From assembly GCA_043814315.1 (NCBI GenBank), contig JBDRKE010000024.1, positions 9,962 through 73,961 of the forward strand: 64,000 bases of DNA, read 5' to 3'. The DNA comes from JBDRKE01 sp043814315. GTDB lineage: Bacteria; Omnitrophota; Gorgyraeia; Gygaellales; Profunditerraquicolaceae. The notes under the pieces are model-generated. The model was given only the letters and a program-made list of their open reading frames with translations, made no database searches and was not told the DNA's origin. Each line of letters opens with the position of its first letter. The first letter of the stretch is position 1. Of this stretch, positions 25,522-33,667 are shown piece by piece. The translations under genes and the position numbers were made by a program.

Positions 25522-26733
25522 TTAATCAATATTCAAATCGTGTCCCAGCTTTTCCTTCTTTGTCTTAAGATATTGGTAATTTAAAGGATTAGGTTGGATC
25601 TGTAAAGGCAGGCGTTCAATAACGCGAAGGCCATACCCTTCCAGCCCGACGATCTTACGGGGATTGTTCGTCAGGAGCCTGATAAACTTTATCCCAAGGT
25701 CTACGAGAATCTGTGCGCCTATACCGTAATCCCTAAGGTCTGCGCTGTGCCCTAGGGCCTCATTAGCCTCAACCGTATCAAGGCCCTTATCTTGTAACCT
25801 ATAGGCTTTGATTTTATCCACGAGGCCGATACCCCGGCCTTCCTGGTTCATATAAAGAATAACTCCTTTTTTTTCTTTTCCGATCATCCTCATGGCTTCG
25901 TTAAGCTGCCTGCCGCAATCGCAACGCAAAGACCCAAACACATCTCCCGTCAGGCATTCGGAGTGCACACGCACTAACACCCCTTTTTCATCCAAATCCC
26001 CCATCACTATGGCCACGTGAACCTTGAGATTCGTTAAATCGCGATAAAGTACGAGACTAAATTTACCGAACTCTGTCGGAAGACTCGTCTCGGCCACTCT
26101 CTCTATTAATTTTTCAGAACGCCTGCGGTACTCGATTAAGTCAGCGATGGAACATATCTTGAGCGAATGCTGCCTGGAAAAATGGAATAATTGGCTCATA
26201 CGTGCCATGCTTCCGTCATCGTTCATAATCTCACAAATGACTCCCGCAGGATACAGGTCAACCAATTTCATCAAATCAACAGCTGCTTCTGTATGTCCTG
26301 CCCTGACCAAAACTCCCCCCTTTCGTGCCCTTAAAGGGAAGATATGTCCTGGCCGAACCAAATCTTCTCGTTGAGTCTGGGGACAAATTAAGACTTCTAT
26401 GGTCCTGGCTCTGTCATAGACAGAGATACCGGTGGTTATTCCTTTGGCAGCATCCGCCGACATCATCCAGGCTGTGGCAAAAGGGTCCTCTGGCGAAGAG
26501 CTTATCTTATCTTTTAACATCGGCTCTAATTCAAGCTGGCGTAATCGCTGCTCTTCCATAGGAACACAGATCAGGCCTCTGCCGAATTTAGCCATGAAAT
26601 TAACATGTTCCGGCTTAACAAAAGAAGCAGCCATAACCAAATCCCCTTCATTCTCACGGTCTTCATCATCTACTACTATGACTATCTTACCTTGTTTTAA
26701 ATCCTGCAATATTTCTGAAATGGAATGGAACAT
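25522..26733 (-). CDS. ribBA: RibBA, DHBP synthase/GTP cyclohydrolase II
   Basis: Fused enzyme supplying both riboflavin precursors. The N-terminal RibB half (about 1-200) has VVDDEDRENEGDLVMAA and GHTEAAVDLMKLVDLYPAGVICEI (acid loop and catalytic histidine region). The C-terminal RibA half has the zinc cysteines SECLTGDVFGSLRCDCGRQL and EGRGIGLVDKIKAY, in that order. The 403 residues are normal. The ATG at 26733 follows GGGAGAAGTC. It is the first gene behind the FMN riboswitch. Confidence 0.96.
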   Translation of the reverse strand: MFHSISEILQDLKQGKIVIVVDDEDRENEGDLVMAASFVKPEHVNFMAKFGRGLICVPMEEQRLRQLELEPMLKDKISSSPEDPFATAWMMSADAAKGITTGISVYDRARTIEVLICPQTQREDLVRPGHIFPLRARKGGVLVRAGHTEAAVDLMKLVDLYPAGVICEIMNDDGSMARMSQLFHFSRQHSLKICSIADLIEYRRRSEKLIERVAETSLPTEFGKFSLVLYRDLTNLKVHVAIVMGDLDEKGVLVRVHSECLTGDVFGSLRCDCGRQLNEAMRMIGKEKKGVILYMNQEGRGIGLVDKIKAYRLQDKGLDTVEANEALGHSADLRDYGIGAQILVDLGIKFIRLLTNNPRKIVGLEGYGLRVIERLPLQIQPNPLNYQYLKTKKEKLGHDLNID

Positions 26734-26740
26734 GACTTCT

Positions 26741-26775
26741 CCCGAAAATAAACTGCCCGAAGATGACCTTCGGGC
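26741..26775 (-). terminator. Putative riboswitch-controlled terminator before ribBA
   Basis: Downstream of the FMN aptamer the minus strand reads GCCCGAAG GTCAT CTTCGGGC followed by AGTTTATTTT: an 8-bp GC-rich stem and a U-rich tract, 20 nt before the ribBA start. This fits transcription attenuation by the riboswitch. No competing antiterminator stem was worked out. Confidence 0.7.
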
Positions 26776-26785
26776 ATAAAGCTTT

Positions 26786-27010
26786 AATCTTCTCTCATCT
26801 GGACTTTAATGAGCACTAAACTTGCGAGCCGCCTGCCTGCCTTTAGGCATGTAGGCGAGTGCGAGTAAGTTTATGTGCGAATTAACCATCGGCTCTGGAA
26901 TCTCGCCAGATCTCCCCCCACCACTTTCGCTTTTAACCTGTGCTATATCGAAAGTGGTGGGGGGTCGCGGGCTAAACCGCCGGTCAGGAATTTCACCTTG
27001 CCCCGAAGAT
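26786..27010 (-). promoter_or_regulatory. FMN riboswitch (RFN element) with two repeat-filled loops
   Basis: The conserved core is plain on the minus strand: CTTCGGGGCAAGGTGAAATT, CCTGACCGGCGGTTTAGCCC, then AGATCTGGCGAGATTCCAGA and GCCGATGGTTA, closing with AGTCCAGATGAGAGAAGAT. These match the FMN aptamer blocks in order. Between GCCCGCGA and AGATCTGG the variable hairpin is a G6 module (26914-26964). Between GATGGTTA and AAAGTCC the other variable hairpin is a start-type module (26809-26886) with a CTGCCTGCC palindrome in its tip. Both insertions are closed hairpins, so the core can still fold. FMN binding should lower ribBA operon expression. Confidence 0.92.
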
Positions 27011-27021
27011 TATTGAACACA

Positions 27022-27049
27022 ATTATAACATGAAATCTTTACTTGTCAA
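27022..27049 (-). promoter_or_regulatory. Promoter of the riboflavin operon
   Basis: TTGACA (27049-27044) and TATAAT (27027-27022) are 16 bp apart and read leftwards into the FMN riboswitch, whose first conserved base is about 12-18 nt downstream. The -35 hexamer coincides with the -35 of the divergent pncC promoter. Confidence 0.88.
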
Positions 27050-27071
27050 CATAATTAGATGCATCTATAAT
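27043..27071 (+). promoter_or_regulatory. Promoter of pncC, predicted leaderless start
   Basis: TTGTCA (27043-27048) and TATAAT (27066-27071) are 17 bp apart. The expected +1, seven bases after the -10, is the A of the pncC ATG at 27078, so the transcript should have no leader. The -35 overlaps the riboflavin promoter -35 on the other strand by five bases. Confidence 0.85.
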
Positions 27072-27077
27072 ATAAAT

Positions 27078-27548
27078 ATGATACAACGCATTGTCAGCCA
27101 GATACATAAACTTCTGATAAAAAATAAAAAAACTATGGCTGTGGCAGAATCCTGCACCGGTGGCTTGCTCTCTAGTTTTCTGACCCATTCCTCTGGCAGT
27201 TCACGATACTTTCAGTTGGGGGTAGTTGCTTACAGCAATAATATGAAGAGCACTCTTCTACAAGTACCTCCTAAGATGATTGAACAAAAAGGCGCCGTCT
27301 CCGAGCTTATCGCCAGAAGGATGGCTAAATCTGTGAGAGAATTAGCTGGGACAGACTTCGCAATAGCTATCACCGGCATTGCCGGTCCCACCGGCGGCAC
27401 TCCGCAAAAACCCATAGGCACCGTCTTTATCGCCGTGAGCGCTAAGAATAAAACCATTTGCGAAGAATTCCATTTTACCGGTAACCGAACTACCATAAGA
27501 AATAAATCGGCCCTAAAAGCTTTGGAATTACTAAAGAGTTTCTTCTAA
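27078..27548 (+). CDS. pncC: PncC/CinA C-terminal nicotinamide-nucleotide amidase
   Basis: Deamidates NMN to nicotinate mononucleotide in pyridine nucleotide salvage. The 156-residue single-domain form has AESCTGGLLSSFLT, SGSSRYFQLGVVAYSN, KGAVSELIARRMA and GIAGPTGGTPQKPIGTVFIA, the CinA C-terminal motifs. The ATG at 27078 is preferred because the family begins just before the LLxxKxxTxAxAES block and because a TATAAT lies exactly 6 nt upstream. No Shine-Dalgarno is possible, which fits a leaderless mRNA. One of three plus-strand genes. Confidence 0.92.
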   Translation: MIQRIVSQIHKLLIKNKKTMAVAESCTGGLLSSFLTHSSGSSRYFQLGVVAYSNNMKSTLLQVPPKMIEQKGAVSELIARRMAKSVRELAGTDFAIAITGIAGPTGGTPQKPIGTVFIAVSAKNKTICEEFHFTGNRTTIRNKSALKALELLKSFF

Positions 27549-27554
27549 AATTCA

Positions 27555-27621
27555 AGATCGGGTCTTGGAATATCTTGATAGACAACAAGTTACAAGACAA
27601 GTTACAAGACCCGATCTTGCG
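27555..27621. repeat. Inverted repeat CAAGATCGGGTCTTG, copy 2
   Basis: Arms at 27555-27569 and 27607-27621, perfect over 15 bp, with a 37-bp loop in which GTTACAAGACAA is partly duplicated. It begins 6 bp after the pncC stop and ends 20 bp before thpR. It may act as a 3'-end stem-loop for pncC. Confidence 0.9.
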
Positions 27622-27641
27622 AGAGGGATCTTGCGAGAGGT

Positions 27642-28205
27642 ATGCGAACATTTATAGCCATCGAGCTACCGGAAGAAATCAAAGAATCTCTTGCTCAACT
27701 GCAAGGCCGGCTCAAAGATTCCAAAGCGGATGTGAAGTGGGTCGAGCCGAAAAATATCCATCTGACTTTAAAGTTTCTTGGCGAGATCAATGACGAACAG
27801 CTAAGAGAGATAACGAAGATCCTGGAACAGGTGGCAGAAAAAAACGTTGGCTTTCAGATGCGCATTTCGTCTATAGGCGTATTCCCAAAGATGAATTTTC
27901 CGCGCGTCATATGGGTGGGTCTCGATAAAGGCGACAGTGAAACGAAAAAGATAGCAACGGATCTGGAAGAAAGAATTATTGCTGTCGGGATACCCAGGGA
28001 GAAACAAACCTTCTCTTCCCACATCACTATAGGCAGAGTTAAATCTTCTTTTAATAGGGATGAGTTAGTTAATTGTTTAAAGGCGATTGATTCTTTAGAG
28101 GGGAAGGAATTTGTGGTTCAAAAAATTATTTTGTTTAAGAGCATCTTGACGCCTAAGGGCCCTACCTATGAAGCCCTAAAAGTTGCCAGCCTCAAAGCGG
28201 ATTGA
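27642..28205 (+). CDS. thpR: ThpR/LigT, RNA 2',3'-cyclic phosphodiesterase
   Basis: 2H phosphoesterase opening 2',3'-cyclic phosphates on RNA. Both HxTx motifs are present: NIHLTLKFLGE (about residue 44) and SHITIGRVK (about 128). The start MRTFIAIELPEEIK is typical and the ATG at 27642 follows GAGAGG. The 187 residues match the family. Its 3' end overlaps the convergent pgpA gene by 40 bp. Confidence 0.93.
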   Translation: MRTFIAIELPEEIKESLAQLQGRLKDSKADVKWVEPKNIHLTLKFLGEINDEQLREITKILEQVAEKNVGFQMRISSIGVFPKMNFPRVIWVGLDKGDSETKKIATDLEERIIAVGIPREKQTFSSHITIGRVKSSFNRDELVNCLKAIDSLEGKEFVVQKIILFKSILTPKGPTYEALKVASLKAD

Positions 28206-28642
28206 ATGATAATGTTGGTATAAAGTCCGGCGACGAGATCATCTCCCATGACCCCGAAACTCCCCTTGAATTCCTGAAACTTATTAGCCGGATAAGGCTT
28301 AAGAGTGTCCAGGATTCGGAATAAAAAGAAGGCTATAACAACCAGTTTAATATCATAGGGCAAATACAAAAGGCTTAACAGCATGCCGCTAACCTCGTCT
28401 ATAACGATGCACTTGGCATCTTTCTGGCCCAGCACGGTCTCCGTCCGGCCGGAAACGAATAAGCCGACAACGATACAAATAAAAGTCACCAGAAGAAAGA
28501 CGGCAGAATTATCTTTAATAAAGTAGTATAAAAGCACTCCGGCGCAACTCCCGAAGGTTCCGGGGATTAACGGAAGGTATCCTGTGCCAAAAAATGTGCT
28601 TAAGGATAGTAGGGTCTTCTGACGCAGATCTCGATGTTTCAT
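28166..28642 (-). CDS. pgpA: PgpA, phosphatidylglycerophosphatase A
   Basis: Membrane phosphatase converting phosphatidylglycerophosphate to phosphatidylglycerol. The 158 residues show the family's FGTGYLPLIPGTFGSCAG, KCIVIDEVSGMLLSLL with the acidic site, and FFLFRILDTLKPYPANKFQ. About three to four hydrophobic segments. It follows pgsA by 9 bp, so the two successive steps of the pathway are adjacent. Its last 13 codons overlap the convergent thpR. Confidence 0.9.
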   Translation of the reverse strand: MKHRDLRQKTLLSLSTFFGTGYLPLIPGTFGSCAGVLLYYFIKDNSAVFLLVTFICIVVGLFVSGRTETVLGQKDAKCIVIDEVSGMLLSLLYLPYDIKLVVIAFFLFRILDTLKPYPANKFQEFKGSFGVMGDDLVAGLYTNIIIQSALRLATFRAS

Positions 28643-28651
28643 CGACGTTTG

Positions 28652-29230
28652 TTATAAGCGGGAAATAATTTTGCGGTTCTCCCAGAGATAGGATAATCCT
28701 GAATAAAGCGTAAGGCCTACGGTCAAAAGCATTAGGATATAAATGCCCTGCCGAAAGATGTTTTCCCACGCCGGATTCCACGTAAAATAAGTCTTCATCG
28801 CTTCTTTAGCCACCACAAAACCTAATATGGAAAATATGACGAGCATCTGAGATAGAGTCTTATGCTTACCGGAGCGCGTGGCGGATAAAACCTTACCCTT
28901 ATTCAAAGCGAATAACCTTAAAGACGTAATCAGTATTTCGCGCGAGACGATAATGACAAACATCCATGCCTCAATCAGCTGCATCTGCACAAACGCCGCG
29001 AAAGCGGCAAGTACCAGGATCTTATCTGCGATAGGATCCATAAGCCTGCCAAAATCCGTAACCATATTCTTCCTGTGGGCGATCAGTCCGTCCAGAAAAT
29101 CCGAAAGGGCGGCAAATATAAAAATGGCGAGACTGGCCACCTTAGCCCAAAGGCCGTGACAAAATAGAAAGAACATAAAAATAAAGGTCAATAGAATCCG
29201 AAGTATCGTTAACTTATTAGCTAGGTTCAT
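28652..29230 (-). CDS. pgsA: PgsA, CDP-DAG--glycerol-3-phosphate phosphatidyltransferase
   Basis: CDP-alcohol phosphotransferase making phosphatidylglycerophosphate at the membrane. The start NLANKLTILRILLTF and the motif DGLIAHRKNMVTDFGRLMDP with the following IAD carry the Asp residues of DGx2ARx8Gx3Dx3D. The family Arg is replaced by His (AH where AR is normal). The 192 residues and five to six membrane segments are typical. The start overlaps the rimO stop (ATGA) and pgpA follows. Confidence 0.9.
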   Translation of the reverse strand: MNLANKLTILRILLTFIFMFFLFCHGLWAKVASLAIFIFAALSDFLDGLIAHRKNMVTDFGRLMDPIADKILVLAAFAAFVQMQLIEAWMFVIIVSREILITSLRLFALNKGKVLSATRSGKHKTLSQMLVIFSILGFVVAKEAMKTYFTWNPAWENIFRQGIYILMLLTVGLTLYSGLSYLWENRKIISRL

Positions 29231-30489
29231 ACTTCCCCCACTAAATCATATTCTAGGGTATCGGTAATCTTGACGCTGACAAAATCACCGGGAGTGAGTT
29301 CTCTATCCGACTTCACATAGACAAGCCCGTCCACCTCGGGTGCGTCGTATTGCGTCCTGCCTAAATAGCCGTCTTTTTCTTTTTCATCGATTAAAACCTC
29401 TAGAGTCTTCCCCAGAAATCTAGCATTGACTTCCCGAGAGACCTTCTGCTGATAAGACATGACCGAATTCAGGCGCTCACTTTTAGTTTTCCTGGGGATC
29501 TGGCCCTTAAAATGATAGGCCAAAGTTCCTTCTTCCCGAGAATAGATAAATGCCCCCAACCGTTCAAATCGGACGTCTTGCAAAAAAGAAAGCAATTCCT
29601 TAAATTCTTTTTGCGTTTCCGAAGGGAAACCTACGATAACGGACGTACGCAGGCACACCTGCGGGATGACCTTTCTGATTTTATCAATAAGTCTTAGGAT
29701 ATCTTTCTTTTTTATGCCTCTGTGCATCAGCTTCAGCAGGCGGTCATTGATATGCTGGATAGGTAAATCGATGTATTTACAAATCTTCGGCTCATCCTTA
29801 ACCACCTTTAACAAGTCATCGGTGAGACGGATGGGATGCAAATAAAGAAGCCTCAGCCAGCCCACGTTATCCATCCTCCTGGTGATCTCTCTTAGAACTT
29901 CAGAGAGCTTCATAGAGCCATATAAATCCATCCCGTAACCCGTGATATCCTGGCCGATACAATTGATCTCCGATACGCGATCCTTGTTAAAACCGTCTAC
30001 CTGACGAAGGAGCGTTGCCTTATCCAGGCTGTTGAACTTTCCTTTTATTTTTGGAATAATGCAAAAACTACAATTGTTGATGCATCCTTCACAAATCTTT
30101 AGATACACATAATGCCTTGGGGTTATAGGAAATCTCTCCAGGCTATGATTGAGAGAAATCCTGCCCACAAAGGCATCAATCTCCGGAAGCTCCTGTTTTA
30201 GAATATACTTGTAACGCTGAGTCAGGCAACCGTAAACGATAATCTTCTTTAGCCGGCCTTCTTTCTTTAATTCCACTAAACCCAAGATGGACTGGACAGA
30301 TTCCTGCCTGGCTTCTTCTATAAAAGCGCATGTATTGATAATGGCCACATCCGCGTCCTCCATATCAACGATAGAATGGCCTTTAAGGCGTAGCCTCCCG
30401 ATGATATTCTCAGAGTCTACCAGATTCCTTGGACAACCCAGGCTTAAGATCCCGATAGATTGTTTTCGCATTTTATCTTTCTTTTTCAT
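29227..30489 (-). CDS. rimO: RimO, ribosomal protein S12 methylthiotransferase
   Basis: Radical SAM methylthiotransferase modifying an aspartate of S12. N-terminal UPF0004 domain with LGCPRNLVDSE, INTCAFIEEA and YGCLTQRY cysteines; radical SAM cluster CINNCSFC (Cx3Cx2C); C-terminal TRAM domain (DYLGRTQYDAPEVDG-like region). The 420 residues and the NLVDSE and DAPEVDG signatures favour RimO over MiaB. The ATG at 30489 overlaps the rodZ stop (ATGA); a second Met six codons later is an alternative. Confidence 0.92.
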   Translation of the reverse strand: MKKKDKMRKQSIGILSLGCPRNLVDSENIIGRLRLKGHSIVDMEDADVAIINTCAFIEEARQESVQSILGLVELKKEGRLKKIIVYGCLTQRYKYILKQELPEIDAFVGRISLNHSLERFPITPRHYVYLKICEGCINNCSFCIIPKIKGKFNSLDKATLLRQVDGFNKDRVSEINCIGQDITGYGMDLYGSMKLSEVLREITRRMDNVGWLRLLYLHPIRLTDDLLKVVKDEPKICKYIDLPIQHINDRLLKLMHRGIKKKDILRLIDKIRKVIPQVCLRTSVIVGFPSETQKEFKELLSFLQDVRFERLGAFIYSREEGTLAYHFKGQIPRKTKSERLNSVMSYQQKVSREVNARFLGKTLEVLIDEKEKDGYLGRTQYDAPEVDGLVYVKSDRELTPGDFVSVKITDTLEYDLVGEV

Positions 30490-31469
30490 CGGTTGATATT
30501 GAGGCCTTCTTTCGTGATCAAGATATTCTTTAACACCTGGCCCCTTCTGCCTAAATTTGAAAACAGCTGGCCGTTGACCTCAAGTTCCACAGCGGAAGCA
30601 TTACCTATGGAAAGTTCGATTTTTTCTTTAGCCTGCCAGCTTTCGAATCGCCCCTTCTCCAGGGTCCTTTGAAACACGACCTTCCCGTCCACTTTAACGT
30701 AAACCCAGCAATTCTCTCTGGTCCGAAGCCCCAGCCTGATACCGGAATTCGTTTCTTTCTTAGCCGTCGACGGAGGCTGGGGGGCCGCAGGTGCAAATGA
30801 ACCTCTTGCCGCGGCAACTACGCCGGGTTCTTTAACGGCCCTGGGCGTGCGGCGTGCTGAGGTTTGAACAGGGGCGGATTTCTTTCGCGCTAAATACGCT
30901 TTGCGCTTAGAAGATATAAACTTTCCAAAATTAAAAAAAACAAAAGCCACAAACAGCAGTCCGATAACAAGTATCGCGCCCCTTTTGATTGCCTGAGCAT
31001 GAACCTTGAGCCCTCTTATTTTCTCAACGGCAATTTTTAAGTAAGAAGCTGTCTTTTGGAATAGAATTTCGAGTCTCTCCTTAAGTTTCTGCTGAGGTTT
31101 TTCCTGAGGTTTCAGCTGAGGCTTCTCTTGGGGTTTCTGCTGAGATTTTTCCTGGAGTTTCTGTCGAGGTTTTTCCTGAGGTTTCTCCTGGAGGGAAGAC
31201 TTTTTTTTCTCTTTGACTGCGACAATGGGCGGTTTCGCTTGAGGCCTTGCTTCTTTATGCTCCGAAATGTAATCCTTCGGGTCAACCCCTAAGAAATTGC
31301 AATATATCTTCAAGAAACCTTTTAAATAGACCGGACTAAGATTAGTCAGCCCATCCCCTTCGATAGCCTTCAATATATTTATATGAATCTTGGTTTTCTT
31401 ATGCACCTCTTCCAGATGAATGCCCTTTTCCAGGCGGATTTTTTTAAGCCCTTCTTGCGGCTGAGTCAT
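30486..31469 (-). CDS. rodZ: RodZ-like helix-turn-helix membrane protein
   Basis: Shape-determining cytoskeletal-type protein. Residues about 7-70 form the HTH_25 domain (LKKIRLEKGIHLEEVHKKTKIHINILKAIEGD, read in parts), followed by a Pro/Gln/Glu/Lys linker of repeated PQEKPQQK units (about 95-135), one membrane segment (GAILVIGLLFVAFVFFNFG, about 168-186), an Ala/Pro-rich spacer and a C-terminal DUF4115-type beta domain (CWVYVKVDGKVVFQRTLEKG ...). The domain order matches RodZ, which binds MreB. It lies 2 nt after ftsK. Confidence 0.85.
   Translation of the reverse strand: MTQPQEGLKKIRLEKGIHLEEVHKKTKIHINILKAIEGDGLTNLSPVYLKGFLKIYCNFLGVDPKDYISEHKEARPQAKPPIVAVKEKKKSSLQEKPQEKPRQKLQEKSQQKPQEKPQLKPQEKPQQKLKERLEILFQKTASYLKIAVEKIRGLKVHAQAIKRGAILVIGLLFVAFVFFNFGKFISSKRKAYLARKKSAPVQTSARRTPRAVKEPGVVAAARGSFAPAAPQPPSTAKKETNSGIRLGLRTRENCWVYVKVDGKVVFQRTLEKGRFESWQAKEKIELSIGNASAVELEVNGQLFSNLGRRGQVLKNILITKEGLNINR
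31083..31190. repeat. Imperfect 12-bp tandem repeats in the rodZ linker
   Basis: Units such as CTGAGGTTTCTGCTGAGGTT and CTGAGGTTTTTC recur about nine times on the plus strand, coding PQEKPQQK-type units in RodZ. Such a low-complexity linker can change length by slippage without loss of frame. Confidence 0.75.
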
Positions 31470-31471
31470 AT

Positions 31472-33667
31472 CTATTCTGTCCTATCTTTCTCTTGCATTA
31501 AGGCCTTTTCATTCTCAAGCCACGCTTCTCGATCCACCAGAATCTTGCGAGGTTTACTTCCTTCAAAGGAACCGACAAACCCTTCCTGTTCCATAGTATC
31601 GATAATGCGCGCCGCGCGTGTGTAACCCAAACGAAGGCGCCTCTGAAGGATAGAAACGGAGGCCTGGTTACTTTCCATAATAATCCTCACGGCCTGGTCA
31701 AAAAGCTCATCTTTTCCGCCGCTGGCCAAAGAAGACTTTTGCTGTTCTTTTAAAATCTCCTCGTCGTAAACGGGTTCGGCCTGCGATTTGATAAAACTCA
31801 CGACTTTTTCGATCTCTCTATCGGAAACGAGGGTTCCCTGGATACGGGTTAATTTGGATTCCCCCGGTCTTAAAAATAACATATCTCCCTTTCCTAAAAG
31901 CTTATCCGCGCCATTCATATCCAGTACGGTGCGCGAATCTACTTTAGAAGCGACTTTGAACGAAATCCGGGCAGGTAAATTTGCCTTGATGACGCCTGTG
32001 ATAACGTCTACGGATGGCCTTTGTGTAGCCAGGATAAGATGGATACCCACGGCACGGGATAATTGGGCGAGCCTTGTGATCGCCGTCTCTATCTGATCAC
32101 GGGATACGGTCATGAGGTCCGCGAACTCATCGATGATGACAATAATATAAGGGATCTTTTCCTGTTTCTCGTTATAGGATTCGATGCTTCTTACGCCTGC
32201 CTTTGCCAAAAGCTGATAGCGTTCCTCCATCTCATTCACAACCCAGTTAAGCGCCACATAGGCCTTTTTCGCGTCTGTCACCACCGGACACAAGAGCTGC
32301 GGCAGGCCGTTAAAAGGCATCAATTCAACCATTTTTGGGTCGACCATTAAGAATTTTAAATCCTGGAGAGTTGTCTTGTAAAGCAATGATAAAATGAGGG
32401 AGTTCACGCATACGGTCTTGCCAGATCCGGTGGTACCGGCAATAAGAAGATGGGGCATCTCATCCAAATCAGCGACCATAGCCGTTCCAGAGATATCCTT
32501 ACCCAGAACCAAGGTCAAAGGAGACGTCGCTTCCTGAAACTCTTTCGAAGCCAACACTTCTTTTAAATAGACAAAACTGCTCTGCATATTGGGAACCTCA
32601 ACCCCCACTCTTCCCTTGCCGGGGATAGGGGCAATAATCCTCACGGATTGGGCCTTCATAGTCAAAGCAATATCATCGCTTAAAGCCACAATCTTGTTGA
32701 GCTTGACGCCGGGCGCAGGCTCCAGTTCGTAACGGGTGATGATGGGCCCACGTTCTATATCGGTGACCTTAGCCGAAATTCCAAAATCTTCCAACGTGTC
32801 TTCCAGAATCCGGGCATTGGCCTCCAAGTCTTCCTTAATCTGCCGCGCCTCAAGCGGCGGAGGAGATTCCAGAAGATCTAAAGAAGGAAGACAATAATCT
32901 CCTATCTTGAGCTCTTTAGGTTCTGTTTTTGATACCGAAGTGCTTTGCGGTTTTGTCTTAATCTGGATCTTGGGCCTTGGCGGAAAACTCTGCGAAGCAT
33001 CGGCTTTGGATTTGAGAGCCGTTGCCAAAGGTTTTTCTTTCTCCTCGTGCCCTTGAACTTTAGATAACAAAGATGGCTTAGTCTTTATCCTGAAAGGCCT
33101 TCCTTTTGTTTTAAATCTGAATAAAGGGCTTAATAAAAGTTTGGTTTTATTGAAGATGTTCAAGAATAAAGATGAGATAAGAATCTCGGTGACCAGAGCA
33201 AGGGATAAAATGATAAACGTAATAAATATTAAAAAACCGCCTAAGCGGCTAAAATAGGCCGTGATAAAATTAGATATGGCAGATCCGAAAAAACCAGCTG
33301 TATAAAAACGGATATATCCGTTATTCAGATTAAACATGCCCACCAGAGAGCTGATAGATAATAACAAAAAGAGCATGCCTAAGATTCTGGGGAGGCTTAG
33401 ATAAGGAATGTCCTGTCGGAAAAACTTTATCCCTAAAAGCATAACAAGTAAAGGCAAAAAGAAGCTCGTGGCTCTTCCAAATAAGAACACGATGATCCCG
33501 CCTAGATACGCGCCGAAGATACCGAGAAAATTTTTGGGGGGGATATTGGGATGGGATGTATAAAAAGCCAAGTCCAGGCGGTCAAACCGAAGGAGGCTTG
33601 CCAGAATCATGAGACCTACGGCGACTAAAATGACCCCTTTGACTTCGTTTAAACTTCTTTCCTTCAC
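31472..33667 (-). CDS. ftsK: FtsK/SpoIIIE DNA translocase
   Basis: Septum-anchored hexameric motor that pumps chromosome ends through the closing septum. The N-terminal ~185 residues hold about five membrane segments, followed by a basic linker, the alpha-beta motor domain with Walker A GTTGSGKT (411-418) and Walker B VIIDEFADLM, and a C-terminal winged-helix gamma domain (SVSILQRRLRLGYTRAARIID). The 731 residues are a short-linker FtsK. The start is a GTG overlapping the pnp stop (GTGA). Two genes acting at chromosome-dimer resolution, ftsK and xerD, are both in the window. Confidence 0.95.
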   Translation of the reverse strand: MKERSLNEVKGVILVAVGLMILASLLRFDRLDLAFYTSHPNIPPKNFLGIFGAYLGGIIVFLFGRATSFFLPLLVMLLGIKFFRQDIPYLSLPRILGMLFLLLSISSLVGMFNLNNGYIRFYTAGFFGSAISNFITAYFSRLGGFLIFITFIILSLALVTEILISSLFLNIFNKTKLLLSPLFRFKTKGRPFRIKTKPSLLSKVQGHEEKEKPLATALKSKADASQSFPPRPKIQIKTKPQSTSVSKTEPKELKIGDYCLPSLDLLESPPPLEARQIKEDLEANARILEDTLEDFGISAKVTDIERGPIITRYELEPAPGVKLNKIVALSDDIALTMKAQSVRIIAPIPGKGRVGVEVPNMQSSFVYLKEVLASKEFQEATSPLTLVLGKDISGTAMVADLDEMPHLLIAGTTGSGKTVCVNSLILSLLYKTTLQDLKFLMVDPKMVELMPFNGLPQLLCPVVTDAKKAYVALNWVVNEMEERYQLLAKAGVRSIESYNEKQEKIPYIIVIIDEFADLMTVSRDQIETAITRLAQLSRAVGIHLILATQRPSVDVITGVIKANLPARISFKVASKVDSRTVLDMNGADKLLGKGDMLFLRPGESKLTRIQGTLVSDREIEKVVSFIKSQAEPVYDEEILKEQQKSSLASGGKDELFDQAVRIIMESNQASVSILQRRLRLGYTRAARIIDTMEQEGFVGSFEGSKPRKILVDREAWLENEKALMQEKDRTE

